The translations under genes and the position numbers were made by a program. A DNA stretch of 12,478 nt from Pusillimonas sp. UBA6240 (GTDB lineage Bacteria > Pseudomonadota > Gammaproteobacteria > Burkholderiales > Burkholderiaceae_B), in contig DJWC01000055.1 in NCBI GenBank assembly GCA_002441445.1, forward strand, positions 1-12,478, written 5' to 3'. Positions 1-6,653 of this stretch are shown in pieces (position 1 is the first letter of the stretch; each line of letters starts with the position of its first letter). The notes under the pieces are model-generated. The model was not told the origin of the DNA. It did no database searches and saw nothing but the letters and a program-made list of their open reading frames with translations.

Positions 1-348
1 ATCGCCCTGGCCGGCATCATCGTGCGCAATTCCATCCTGCTGGTGGATTTCATCAACCTGCAGGTACGGGACGGCGCCGGCTTCAAGGATGCCATCGTGC
101 GCTCGGCCATCACGCGCGCGCAGCCCATCGTGCTGACCGGCCTGGCCGCCATGCTGGGCGCTTTCTTCATCATCGACGATCCCATTTTCAACGGCCTGGC
201 GATTTCGCTGATCTTCGGCATCTTCGTTTCCACCGTGCTGACGCTGGTGGTGATCCCCATCCTCTATTTCGCCGCTTACCGCAATCGTCTGGACGCGATC
301 GCGGGTCACGCGCGGGCCGGTGAACCCGCCATACATACAGGAGTCTGA
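1..348 (+). CDS. RND efflux pump inner-membrane permease, C-terminal fragment (5' end outside window)
   Basis: The reading frame is open from base 1 and ends at TGA 346-348, giving the last 115 residues of a much larger protein. The visible part reads as the C-terminal membrane domain of an AcrB/HAE1-type proton-driven exporter. It has a helix with GIIVRNSILLVDF, then the family-typical stretch around AITRAQPIVLTGLAAMLGAFF, and a last hydrophobic helix (about residues 68-94) before a short charged tail. Members of this family sit in the inner membrane and use a periplasmic adaptor and an outer-membrane channel. A TolC-type channel lies 442 nt downstream on the same strand, so the two probably belong to one tripartite pump; the adaptor gene would be upstream, outside the window. 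The substrate cannot be told from this fragment. The NSILLVDF segment and short tail favour a drug/organic (HAE) type, but a metal exporter is not excluded. Confidence 0.9.
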   Translation: MALAGIIVRNSILLVDFINLQVRDGAGFKDAIVRSAITRAQPIVLTGLAAMLGAFFIIDDPIFNGLAISLIFGIFVSTVLTLVVIPILYFAAYRNRLDAIAGHARAGEPAIHTGV

Positions 349-350
349 CT

Positions 351-782
351 ATGCACATCGTTTGCCATGCATGCGGGACGACCAATCGCGTCCCCGATGA
401 ACGCCCGAACAAGGAACCTGTCTGCGGCCGCTGCGGCGCCGAACTGATGCCGGCCAGGCCCGTGGCGCTGAGCGATGCGACCTTCGATCGCTATGTCGCC
501 CGCAACGACCCGGCGGTGCTCGTGGATTTCTGGGCGGGCTGGTGCGGCCCATGCAAGATGATGGCGCCGCATTTCGAGGCGGCCGCCGCGGAGCTTCCGG
601 AAGTGCGCTTCGCCAAAGTCGACATCGATGCCAATCCGCGGACGACCGCAGCGTACGCCATCCGCAGCGTCCCGACGCTGGTTCTGTATCGCGGCGGCAA
701 AGAGTTGGCGCGCCACTCGGGAGTGATGGCCTCGGGCGCCTTGACGCAGTGGCTGCGGCGCCATCTCGACCGGAGCAAGTGA
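351..782 (+). CDS. trxC: Thioredoxin 2 (TrxC-type, zinc-binding N-terminus)
   Basis: This 143-residue cytoplasmic thioredoxin reduces protein disulfides. The thioredoxin fold carries the active site WCGPC (Cys65, Cys68) and the cis-proline in SVPTL (Pro108). In front is a short segment with two CxxC pairs (Cys5/Cys8 and Cys25/Cys28), the zinc-binding hallmark that separates TrxC from TrxA. The length matches TrxC (about 140 residues). The ATG at 351 starts 2 nt after the stop of the RND gene and has a CAGGAG-like ribosome site at about 338-343. Next comes a TolC-type gene after 8 nt, so trxC sits inside an efflux operon rather than standing alone. E. coli trxC is an OxyR-regulated oxidative-stress gene. 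Here its expression is probably tied to the pump, which is inferred from position only. Confidence 0.95.
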   Translation: MHIVCHACGTTNRVPDERPNKEPVCGRCGAELMPARPVALSDATFDRYVARNDPAVLVDFWAGWCGPCKMMAPHFEAAAAELPEVRFAKVDIDANPRTTAAYAIRSVPTLVLYRGGKELARHSGVMASGALTQWLRRHLDRSK

Positions 783-790
783 GGTCTGCG

Positions 791-2191
791 ATGAAAGGCA
801 TATCCAGGGCCTTGTGGGTCTTCCTGCTTATCGTACCCCTGGCCTGCCGCGCACAGACGCCCGCGGCCGTCGACTTGATGGAGGCCTGGCGGTCCGCGTT
901 GCGAAGCGACAAGGAATACGCCGTGGCGCGCGCGGCGCATGGCGCCGCACAGCCGCGCCGCGATCAGGCCGCCGCCTTGTGGAGGCCGAACATCGGCCTG
1001 ACCGGCTCGGTGGGCGTGGCCACCCATGAGACCGAGACCCGGGGCGCGCAGTTCAGCGCGCCGAACTTTGGCCAGTCCAACGAGGTGGGCTTCAACACCT
1101 CGGTGACTGGCGGAACCTCGTCGCGCTGGGCCTTGGCGGCGAAACAGCCGCTGTACAACGAAACGCGCCGCGCCGAGCAGCGGCAGCTTGCCACGTCCGT
1201 CGACATGGCGGATCTTCAATGGCAGGCGGCCCGGCAATCATTGATGGTGCGCACGGCGGAGCGCTATTTCGCCCTGGCCCTCGCCGAGGAAACCCTGCGG
1301 GTGTTCCGGCAGCAGCTCGACGCCGTGCAGCGCGCGGCGACCGAGGCGCAGGACCGCTACAAGCTCGGGGCCTTGCCCGTCACCGATACCCACGAGGCGG
1401 CGGCCCGTCTGGCGGCCGTCCGCGCACAGATGCTGGCGGCCGAAAGCGATGTACTGATCAAACGCAATTTGCTGGCGGATACCACGGGCCTGCCCGCGCA
1501 GGCGCTGGCGGCCCGCCTGCCCGGCGGCGGCGCCGAAGACCGGCCGCCGCTCCAGCCGCTGGAGTTCTGGCAGGACGAGGCGCAGTCGGGCAACCCGGAA
1601 ATCCGCATCCAGCTATTGGCGGCGGAAGCCGCAAAACATGAGGCCGCCAAGTACAGCCTGCGCTCTTCAGCCACCATCGATCTCGTCGCCGAAGTGGGCC
1701 GCGACCGGCTGAGCGGCCGCGGCAGCTTCGGTCCGGCCGGCAACAGCGGCAACACCTGGGCCGTCGGCATCCAGCTATCCGTGCCCATATATACCGGAGG
1801 CTACCGCAGCGCCAAGGAAGAGGAGGCGCTGCGCCTGACGGGCAAGGCCATGGCCGAGGTGGCGCATACTCGGGAACGAGTCTCGCAGCAGCTGCGCTCG
1901 GCCTGGCTGGGCTTGAGCGTCGGCGCCGAGCGCGTGCGGGCGCTGGAGCAGGCGATGAGCGCCAGCCAGGCCCGGCGCGATGCCACGCGGCTCGGGAATG
2001 AAGTCGGCGAGCGCAGCACGCTGGATCTGCTCAATGCCGAGAATGAGGCCGCCGCTTCCAGGCTCGCCCTGGCCCAGGCCCGTATCGGTTTATTGATCGA
2101 CCGGCTCCGTCTGGCCGCGCTCGTGGGCCGGCTGGACGAAACCGCATTGCAGGCAGCCAATAGCCGGCTCGCCGCGCCGTCTGTCCGTTGA
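791..2191 (+). CDS. TolC-family outer-membrane efflux channel
   Basis: The 466-residue product is the outer-membrane exit duct of a tripartite export system. Residues 1-21 form a signal peptide with a charged start and hydrophobic core; cleavage near CRA-QT is plausible, and there is no good lipobox because Pro occupies a key position. Two outer-membrane-efflux repeats follow. Both carry TolC-like landmarks: YKLGALPVTDTHEAAARLA (about 190-208) resembles the TolC GLVAITDVQNARAQ segment, VGIQLSVPIYTGGYRSA (about 325-341) resembles TolC's LPIYQGG, and GERSTLDLLNAENE (about 406-419) resembles the TolC GTRTVLDVLNA motif. It is thus closer to TolC than to NodT/OprM lipoproteins. The frame is open further upstream, but ATG 791 was chosen because it gives the signal peptide, has GAGG at 781-784 and lies 8 nt after trxC. 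The likely partner is the RND permease upstream of trxC. Confidence 0.9.
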   Translation: MKGISRALWVFLLIVPLACRAQTPAAVDLMEAWRSALRSDKEYAVARAAHGAAQPRRDQAAALWRPNIGLTGSVGVATHETETRGAQFSAPNFGQSNEVGFNTSVTGGTSSRWALAAKQPLYNETRRAEQRQLATSVDMADLQWQAARQSLMVRTAERYFALALAEETLRVFRQQLDAVQRAATEAQDRYKLGALPVTDTHEAAARLAAVRAQMLAAESDVLIKRNLLADTTGLPAQALAARLPGGGAEDRPPLQPLEFWQDEAQSGNPEIRIQLLAAEAAKHEAAKYSLRSSATIDLVAEVGRDRLSGRGSFGPAGNSGNTWAVGIQLSVPIYTGGYRSAKEEEALRLTGKAMAEVAHTRERVSQQLRSAWLGLSVGAERVRALEQAMSASQARRDATRLGNEVGERSTLDLLNAENEAAASRLALAQARIGLLIDRLRLAALVGRLDETALQAANSRLAAPSVR

Positions 2192-2192
2192 C

Positions 2193-2200
2193 AAGGAGGA
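2193..2200 (+). promoter_or_regulatory. Strong ribosome binding site of the rhodanese gene
   Basis: AAGGAGGA lies 8 nt before ATG 2209. It fixes the start of the rhodanese at 2209 rather than at a TTG at 2188, which would overlap the tolC-like stop codon. It is the best Shine-Dalgarno match in this operon. Confidence 0.85.
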
Positions 2201-2208
2201 TCGAATCC

Positions 2209-2571
2209 ATGGGTTGGCTAGCAAAAATCTTCGGCGCCTTATCGCCCCGCTCCGATTGGCCGCCGGGCAAATCGCCGGCCGAATTGCTGTCCGCGGGAGG
2301 CGTCCTGATCGACGTACGCTCCAAGGCTGAATTCGCGGCCGGACACATCGAAGGCGCCTTATGGCTGCCGCTGGACCGCATACAGCGGGACATAGCGGCT
2401 GCCGTGCCGGACCGCGACCGGACGTTGATCCTGTATTGCCGCTCGGGCGCGCGCTCGGGGCGGGCCCGCTCCGCCATTGCCCGCCTGGGTTACCATAACG
2501 CTCTCAATGGCGGCGGGATCAGAAGCCTGGCGGCGGCCTTGGGCCGGCCTATAACGAAGCCGCGACGCTGA
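2209..2571 (+). CDS. Single-domain rhodanese (sulfurtransferase-like protein)
   Basis: This 120-residue protein has one rhodanese domain. LIDVRSKAEFAAGHIEGA (about 33-50) is the conserved N-terminal rhodanese motif. YCRSGARS (76-83) is the active-site loop, with nucleophile Cys77 in a six-residue CRSGAR loop, the size typical of sulfurtransferases rather than Cdc25-like phosphatases. The Cys is present, so activity (sulfane sulfur transfer to cyanide, thiols or a protein) is expected. Residues 1-20 form an extension with no convincing signal peptide, so a cytoplasmic location is likely. It starts 17 nt after the TolC-family gene and probably shares its transcript. Beside thioredoxin and a methyltransferase, it could deal with persulfide or selenium/tellurium species; that role is inferred only from context. 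Confidence 0.9.
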   Translation: MGWLAKIFGALSPRSDWPPGKSPAELLSAGGVLIDVRSKAEFAAGHIEGALWLPLDRIQRDIAAAVPDRDRTLILYCRSGARSGRARSAIARLGYHNALNGGGIRSLAAALGRPITKPRR

Positions 2572-2577
2572 CCCATT

Positions 2578-2606
2578 CCATGTCCGCGGCAGCCGCGGGT
2601 CCATGG
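2578..2606 (+). other. Strong GC hairpin between rhodanese and methyltransferase genes
   Basis: CCGCGG (2584-2589) pairs with CCGCGG (2593-2598) across a 3-nt CAG loop. CCATG (2578-2582) pairs with CATGG (2602-2606) as an outer stem, with a 1x3 internal loop between. This gives 11 base pairs in 29 nt. No T-run follows, so it is not a simple intrinsic terminator. It could be an mRNA-processing or stability element that lowers or separates expression of the downstream methyltransferase. It also argues against ATG 2580 as the start of that gene. Confidence 0.5.
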
Positions 2607-2648
2607 CCTTCCGATGCAATCCTATACCCTGTCGATGGAAACCAGATC

Positions 2649-3272
2649 ATGACACCTGCCTATAACGACGCCGTACAAACCTGGAACGAGCGCTTCTCCG
2701 GCGAGGACTACCTCTTCGGCCGCGAACCCAATGAGTATTTGCGGGCGCAGGCATCGCGCTTGCCTCCCGGCGGCCGCGCGCTGTGTATCGCGGATGGGGA
2801 GGGCCGCAACAGCGTCTGGCTCGCGCGCCAGGGTTTGCAAGTCGTCGCCTTCGATGTGGCGCAGGCCGGCATTGCGAAAGCCAGAAAACTGGCCGCGGAG
2901 GCCGGCGTTTCGGTGGAATACCATCTCGCCAGTTGCGATGAATGGCGCTGGGAAGCGGATGCCTACGACGTCATCGCCGCGATCTTCATCCAGTTTGCCG
3001 ACCCCGAGATGCGCGCGCGGCTCTTTGCCAACATAACGAAAGCGCTGAAGCCGGGCGGGCTGCTGATCTTGCAAGGCTATACGCCCAAGCAATTGGAATA
3101 CAAAACCGGCGGCCCCAGCGCCTTGTCGCACTTGTACACCGCGGATATGCTGCGGGACGCCTTCGCCTCGCTGCGTATCGTGGAACTGACCGAATACGAA
3201 GCCGAGCTGAACGAGGGGGAACGTCACACCGGGCGCTCGGCGCTGGTCGGGCTGGTCGCCGTCAAGGACTGA
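2649..3272 (+). CDS. Class I SAM-dependent methyltransferase, TehB-like small cytoplasmic type
   Basis: The 207-residue product has a single Rossmann methyltransferase domain. WNERFSGEDYLFGREPNEYL (12-31) is the N-terminal signature of the small TehB-like group. ALCIADGEGRNSVWLA (44-59) is SAM-binding motif I, and Asp69 ending the next strand (VVAFDV) is the expected ribose-binding acid. LKPGGLLILQGY (133-144) is the usual strand/turn. Relatives methylate small acceptors such as tellurite, selenite or thiols, but many have no known substrate. ATG 2649 was preferred over ATG 2580 because 2580 lies inside a hairpin and adds residues foreign to the family; a weak GGAA site (2637-2640) precedes 2649. 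It is probably the last gene of the RND-trxC-tolC-rhodanese run. The family is sure; the substrate is not. Confidence 0.88.
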   Translation: MTPAYNDAVQTWNERFSGEDYLFGREPNEYLRAQASRLPPGGRALCIADGEGRNSVWLARQGLQVVAFDVAQAGIAKARKLAAEAGVSVEYHLASCDEWRWEADAYDVIAAIFIQFADPEMRARLFANITKALKPGGLLILQGYTPKQLEYKTGGPSALSHLYTADMLRDAFASLRIVELTEYEAELNEGERHTGRSALVGLVAVKD

Positions 3273-3504
3273 ACCTCGCACCCATGCCCTTTGGCGGCGC
3301 GGATCCATCCGGAAGGATGCGCGTGCCATTCGGATACCAAAAGCAATACACAAACAACGCCGTTTTCTATACGATGAGCGAACGGCGTATGGCGCCGACG
3401 CATTGGGGCCGGCCGGCAGTCGCTTGCCGCGAGCCGTTCCCGTGCAGGCCCCATGCAATCTCGAGCAGCAGCATGATGTGTCAAGCTCCCAAAGGAGAAC
3501 GACG
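3273..3504. other. 232-nt intergenic region between the two methyltransferase genes
   Basis: No convincing gene is seen here. It contains an 8-bp inverted repeat (3357-3388, listed separately), a small CATCC/GGATG hairpin at 3306-3319 without a T-run, and the ribosome site of the next gene near its end. An open frame reaches back to 3403 but lacks family-like sequence before 3505. Its length suggests that the downstream exported methyltransferase has its own promoter, although no clear -35/-10 pair could be assigned. Confidence 0.5.
3357..3388. repeat. 8-bp inverted repeat upstream of the exported methyltransferase gene
   Basis: ACGCCGTT (3357-3364) and AACGGCGT (3381-3388) are perfect inverted copies separated by 16 nt. 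A TATACG sequence (3369-3374) that could be a poor -10 box lies between the arms. This could be an operator or an RNA hairpin; the sequence alone does not decide. Confidence 0.4.
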
Positions 3505-4338
3505 ATGATGCTTTTCCACAGATCTTTCATTTGCGGCGCGATAGTCGCGGCCGCGCTGGGCTGCATGGGGTGGGTGCACGCCGACACCTCGCGCGCGGCG
3601 GACGCATACACGCCCACGGTGGGCCAGTCGGGCAAGGATGTCGTCTGGGTGCCCACGTCGCAATCACTGGTGGACCGCATGCTGGACATGGCGCAGCTTA
3701 CGCCCCAGGACCGCCTGGTGGATCTGGGTTCGGGCGATGGCAGAACCGTGATTACCGCGGCCAAGCGCGGCGCCACCGCGCGGGGCATTGAATTCAACCC
3801 CGACCTGGTGGCGCTATCCAAACGGCAGGCGGAACTGGAAGGCGTCTCGCAGCGCGCTTCGTTCGAACACGGAGACATCTTCGAGTCCGATTTTTCGGAC
3901 GCGACCGTCGTGACGCTGTTTCTACTGCCCCGCCTGAACATCAAGCTGCGCCCCATACTTCTGGACATGGCGCCGGGCACGCGCGTCATCGCCAATTCCT
4001 TCGATATGGGGGACTGGCAGCCGGACGAAACCATAGAAATTACCGAAGACTGCACCATTTATTGCAACGCCTTCAAATGGATAGTGCCCGCCAAGGTCGC
4101 GGGCGCGTGGGACATGGACGGCAAGACGCTGGAGCTGAAGCAGAAATTCCAGATGTTCGAGGGATCGCTGCGCGACGGCGCCACGACGCAGCCAGTCAGC
4201 AACGGCCGACTTCAAGGCGCGCAGCTCAGCTTCACCATAGGATCCGACCAGTACACGGGCAAGGTCGACGGCGGGATGATGCAAGGCGCCGTCAACGGAT
4301 CGCGCAGCTGGCAGGCAAAACGCGCCGCGGCCCGGTAA
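3505..4338 (+). CDS. Exported FAM173-like SAM-dependent methyltransferase with extra C-terminal domain
   Basis: The 277-residue product has a signal peptide at residues 1-26 (hydrophobic core about 8-24, likely cut at VHA-DT; Cys20 in ALGC makes a lipoprotein a weaker option). Residues 45-195 are a methyltransferase domain: VVWVPTSQSLVDRML (46-60), motif I LVDLGSGDGRTVITAA (71-86), acidic GIEFNPDLV (94-102), and LLPRLNIKLRP (140-150) followed by PGTRVIANSFDMGDW. This layout matches the FAM173/ATPSCKMT-like lysine methyltransferase group. Residues about 200-272 look like a separate beta-rich domain (LELKQKFQMFEG, YTGKVDGGMMQGAVNG). The start was chosen at 3505 because AAAGGAG (3491-3497) lies 7 nt upstream and the signal peptide begins there; 3508 is the alternative. 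Export is odd because SAM is a cytoplasmic cofactor. It is convergent with the next gene, with only 16 nt between stops. Target unknown. Confidence 0.85.
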   Translation: MMLFHRSFICGAIVAAALGCMGWVHADTSRAADAYTPTVGQSGKDVVWVPTSQSLVDRMLDMAQLTPQDRLVDLGSGDGRTVITAAKRGATARGIEFNPDLVALSKRQAELEGVSQRASFEHGDIFESDFSDATVVTLFLLPRLNIKLRPILLDMAPGTRVIANSFDMGDWQPDETIEITEDCTIYCNAFKWIVPAKVAGAWDMDGKTLELKQKFQMFEGSLRDGATTQPVSNGRLQGAQLSFTIGSDQYTGKVDGGMMQGAVNGSRSWQAKRAAAR

Positions 4339-4354
4339 CGCGGCGGTTCCAGTC

Positions 4355-5299
4355 TCAGCGGCCGTCGGCGTGATCGGCGATCAAGCTTTCCTTGGCCTTG
4401 ACGATCGCGACGACGATGTCGTTGATCGGGGTCGGCACACCGAGCTCGGCGCCCAAGCGGCTGATGGCGCCATTGATGGCATCGATTTCGCCGCGCCGCC
4501 CGGCCATGGAGTCCAGCAGCATGGAGGGACGCGCGTTGGGAATCTTGCCGCCCAGGCTTTTCACGTGGGCGATGGGATCGGCAATACCCAAATCGACGCC
4601 TTGGGCCCTGCAGACGGCCACCGCTTCTTCCGAACAGCCGCGCGCCACTTTCCATGCATGCGCATTATCGATGATCTGGCCTATGGTAAGCCCCGTGACA
4701 CACGATGTGCCTGAAAATGCGACATTCATGATGAGCTTCTTCCAAATCATGCTGCGGACGTCGTCATGGATGGCCACCTTGAAACCCGAGCTGCGCCAGA
4801 TGTCGGCGGAGCGATCCAGCAGCTCGTCGGACAGACCCGCATACTTGCCGAACCAGGTGACCTCGAATCCGTTATGGTGAACGTGGCCGGGCTCGGGAAG
4901 CGAAGCCCCATAGCCGCCCGCCACGCCCACGGCCAATTGGTCAGGCGGAATGATCCGGGCCACGGCCTGGGGCGAGCCCCAGCCGTTTTGTATGGTTTGC
5001 ACTACCGTTTGCGGTCCGAGCAGCGGCAGCGCGGCGCGGGCCGCCGCTTCGGCGTCGTAGGCTTTCGCGGCGATGATCACCAGGTCGCAAATGCCGATTC
5101 CTTCCGTGGTCGTCGACGCGCCGGCCAGCCGCACGGTCTTGTCGCCGCTGATCCCCGACACCCGCAGCCCTTTTCCACGGATGGCCGCCACATGTTCGGG
5201 CCACAGCGTAATGCCATAGACCTCATGGCCGGCATGAGCCATCAAGCCCGCGTACACCGATCCCATCGCTCCGCAACCGACTATCGCCACCTTGGCCAT
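4355..5299 (-). CDS. Ketopantoate reductase family oxidoreductase (PanE/ApbA-like)
   Basis: The 314-residue NAD(P)H-dependent 2-hydroxyacid dehydrogenase has the PanE fold. The N-terminal Rossmann domain holds the GCGAMG dinucleotide motif (8-13) and QNGWG (104-108). The C-terminal helical domain holds WKKLIMN (186-192, Lys188 at the catalytic lysine position) and RPSMLLDSMAGRRGEIDAIN (257-276, Glu271 matching the substrate-binding Glu of E. coli PanE). All key residues seem present. The classical reaction reduces 2-dehydropantoate to pantoate for CoA synthesis. Here the gene is last in a TRAP-transporter operon, 43 nt after dctM, with AGAGGGG at the ribosome site. A catabolic paralogue acting on the imported acid is therefore at least as likely as the biosynthetic enzyme, so no gene symbol is given. 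Confidence 0.88.
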   Translation of the reverse strand: MAKVAIVGCGAMGSVYAGLMAHAGHEVYGITLWPEHVAAIRGKGLRVSGISGDKTVRLAGASTTTEGIGICDLVIIAAKAYDAEAAARAALPLLGPQTVVQTIQNGWGSPQAVARIIPPDQLAVGVAGGYGASLPEPGHVHHNGFEVTWFGKYAGLSDELLDRSADIWRSSGFKVAIHDDVRSMIWKKLIMNVAFSGTSCVTGLTIGQIIDNAHAWKVARGCSEEAVAVCRAQGVDLGIADPIAHVKSLGGKIPNARPSMLLDSMAGRRGEIDAINGAISRLGAELGVPTPINDIVVAIVKAKESLIADHADGR

Positions 5300-5342
5300 G
5301 ATTCCCCTCTATTGAACATTCCCGCTGCGCCCACGGCTTGGC

Positions 5343-6653
5343 TCACTTCACGTGCTCGGGCAGGAACAATGCCAGATCAGGGAATATCCCGACCAGTACC
5401 AGCACGATGGCCATGAGCAGAACATACGGCATCGTTCCACGGATGATGCGGGTAAGAGGCACGTCCTCCACCACTCCTTGCACGACAAACAGATTCAGGC
5501 CCACAGGCGGGGTGATCAAGGCCATTTCCATATTGATGACCAGGATGATGCCGAACCAGACGGGATCCCATCCGAGAGCAAGAATAATGGGGACCAGGAT
5601 GGGCGCCGTGATCACGATGATGGAAAGAGTCTCCATGAAGCAGCCCAGGAAAATGAGCAGCAGGTTGATCGTGATGAACGCCGCCCAAGCGGGAACGTCG
5701 AGTTCGGCGACCATGCGCGAGATGGTGGGCGCGACGCTGCTGGTCGTCATGGCATAGCCGAACAGCATTGCGCCGGCGATGATCATGAGCACCATGACGC
5801 TGCCCTTGGCCGTTTCGCGCAATATGCTGATCACCTTATCCCAGGTGAGTTCGCGGTAGATGACCACCGACAGCAGCAGGCTGGCCAGTACCCCCAATGC
5901 CGCGGCTTCGGTGGGCGTGGCGATGCCCTGATAAATGGTGCCGAGTATCACCCATATCAGTATCGCAACTGGAATGATGTGCTTCAGCGCCGCCAGCCGC
6001 TGGGATGCCGTCACCCTATCGTGGGGCGCCGGCGGCAGCCGCTTCGATTCGCGCGCGGCCACCCACATCTGGTAGGCCACGAAGACGATCGCCATGAGGA
6101 TGCCGGGAATGATGCCGGCAATGAACAAGGCGCCGATGGACTCCTGGGCGATGATGCCGTACACGATCAGCGGGATGCTGGGAGGTATCAATATGCCCAG
6201 GGTGCCGCCGGCGGCCACCGCGCCGCAGGCGACCTCGTCCCTGTAGCCGAAACGCCGCATTTCCATGACGGAAAAACGGCCGATGGCCCCGGCCGTCGCC
6301 ACACTGGAGCCCGACACAGCCGCCATGATCGTACACGCCAGCGTGGTTGCGATCGTCAAGCCGCCCGGCACGCCATGCAAAAGCGTGGACAAGGCGCCAT
6401 ACAATCGGGCGCCCATGCCGGAGGCTGAAATAATCGCCCCCATGAGGATGAACAAAGGCACCGCCGTCAGGGTAAAGTTGGCCACGGAAGACCACAAGGT
6501 CGGCGCCACCAGCCCAAGCGCATCAATGCCTCCGCCCAGAATGGCGATGGAAGCCAGCCCCACCCCCATCAAGGAAAATGCAACCGGCACCCCGATCAGC
6601 AATGCCGCCAATAAAGAGGCGAACATCGCCAAGCCTATCCACACCTCAGCCAT
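5343..6653 (-). CDS. dctM: TRAP transporter large permease subunit (DctM family)
   Basis: The 436-residue, very hydrophobic product is the ion-coupled translocating subunit of a tripartite ATP-independent periplasmic transporter. It has roughly a dozen membrane spans. Family landmarks are the first segment LIGVPVAFSLMGVGLASI (about 20-37), AAGGTLGILIPPSIPLIVYG in the first hairpin repeat, and MALITPPVGLNLFVVQGV in the second; these two PP-containing loops line the substrate and sodium sites. The length is normal for DctM. The start ATG (6651-6653) lies inside the end of dctQ (8-nt overlap), with AGAGG upstream, indicating translational coupling. It works with DctQ and the DctP receptor encoded upstream. 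Confidence 0.95.
   Translation of the reverse strand: MAEVWIGLAMFASLLAALLIGVPVAFSLMGVGLASIAILGGGIDALGLVAPTLWSSVANFTLTAVPLFILMGAIISASGMGARLYGALSTLLHGVPGGLTIATTLACTIMAAVSGSSVATAGAIGRFSVMEMRRFGYRDEVACGAVAAGGTLGILIPPSIPLIVYGIIAQESIGALFIAGIIPGILMAIVFVAYQMWVAARESKRLPPAPHDRVTASQRLAALKHIIPVAILIWVILGTIYQGIATPTEAAALGVLASLLLSVVIYRELTWDKVISILRETAKGSVMVLMIIAGAMLFGYAMTTSSVAPTISRMVAELDVPAWAAFITINLLLIFLGCFMETLSIIVITAPILVPIILALGWDPVWFGIILVINMEMALITPPVGLNLFVVQGVVEDVPLTRIIRGTMPYVLLMAIVLVLVGIFPDLALFLPEHVK

Noticed and set aside
542..790. N-terminal extension of the TolC-family gene overlapping trxC
   Set aside because: The extra sequence is trxC read in another frame; the signal peptide and ribosome site place the start at 791.
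791..850. Lipoprotein signal in the TolC-family protein (PLAC near residue 19)
   Set aside because: Proline at the -3 position does not fit a lipobox; ordinary signal cleavage near CRA-QT is more likely.
2622..4058. A 478-codon open frame on the - strand opposite both methyltransferase genes
   Set aside because: It has no family-like sequence and runs antisense to two well-supported genes; GC-rich codon use produces such long antisense frames.
5352..6428. A 358-codon + strand open frame opposite dctM
   Set aside because: Its composition (many His, Asp, Gln, Gly) is that of an antisense shadow of a membrane protein gene; dctM itself is certain.
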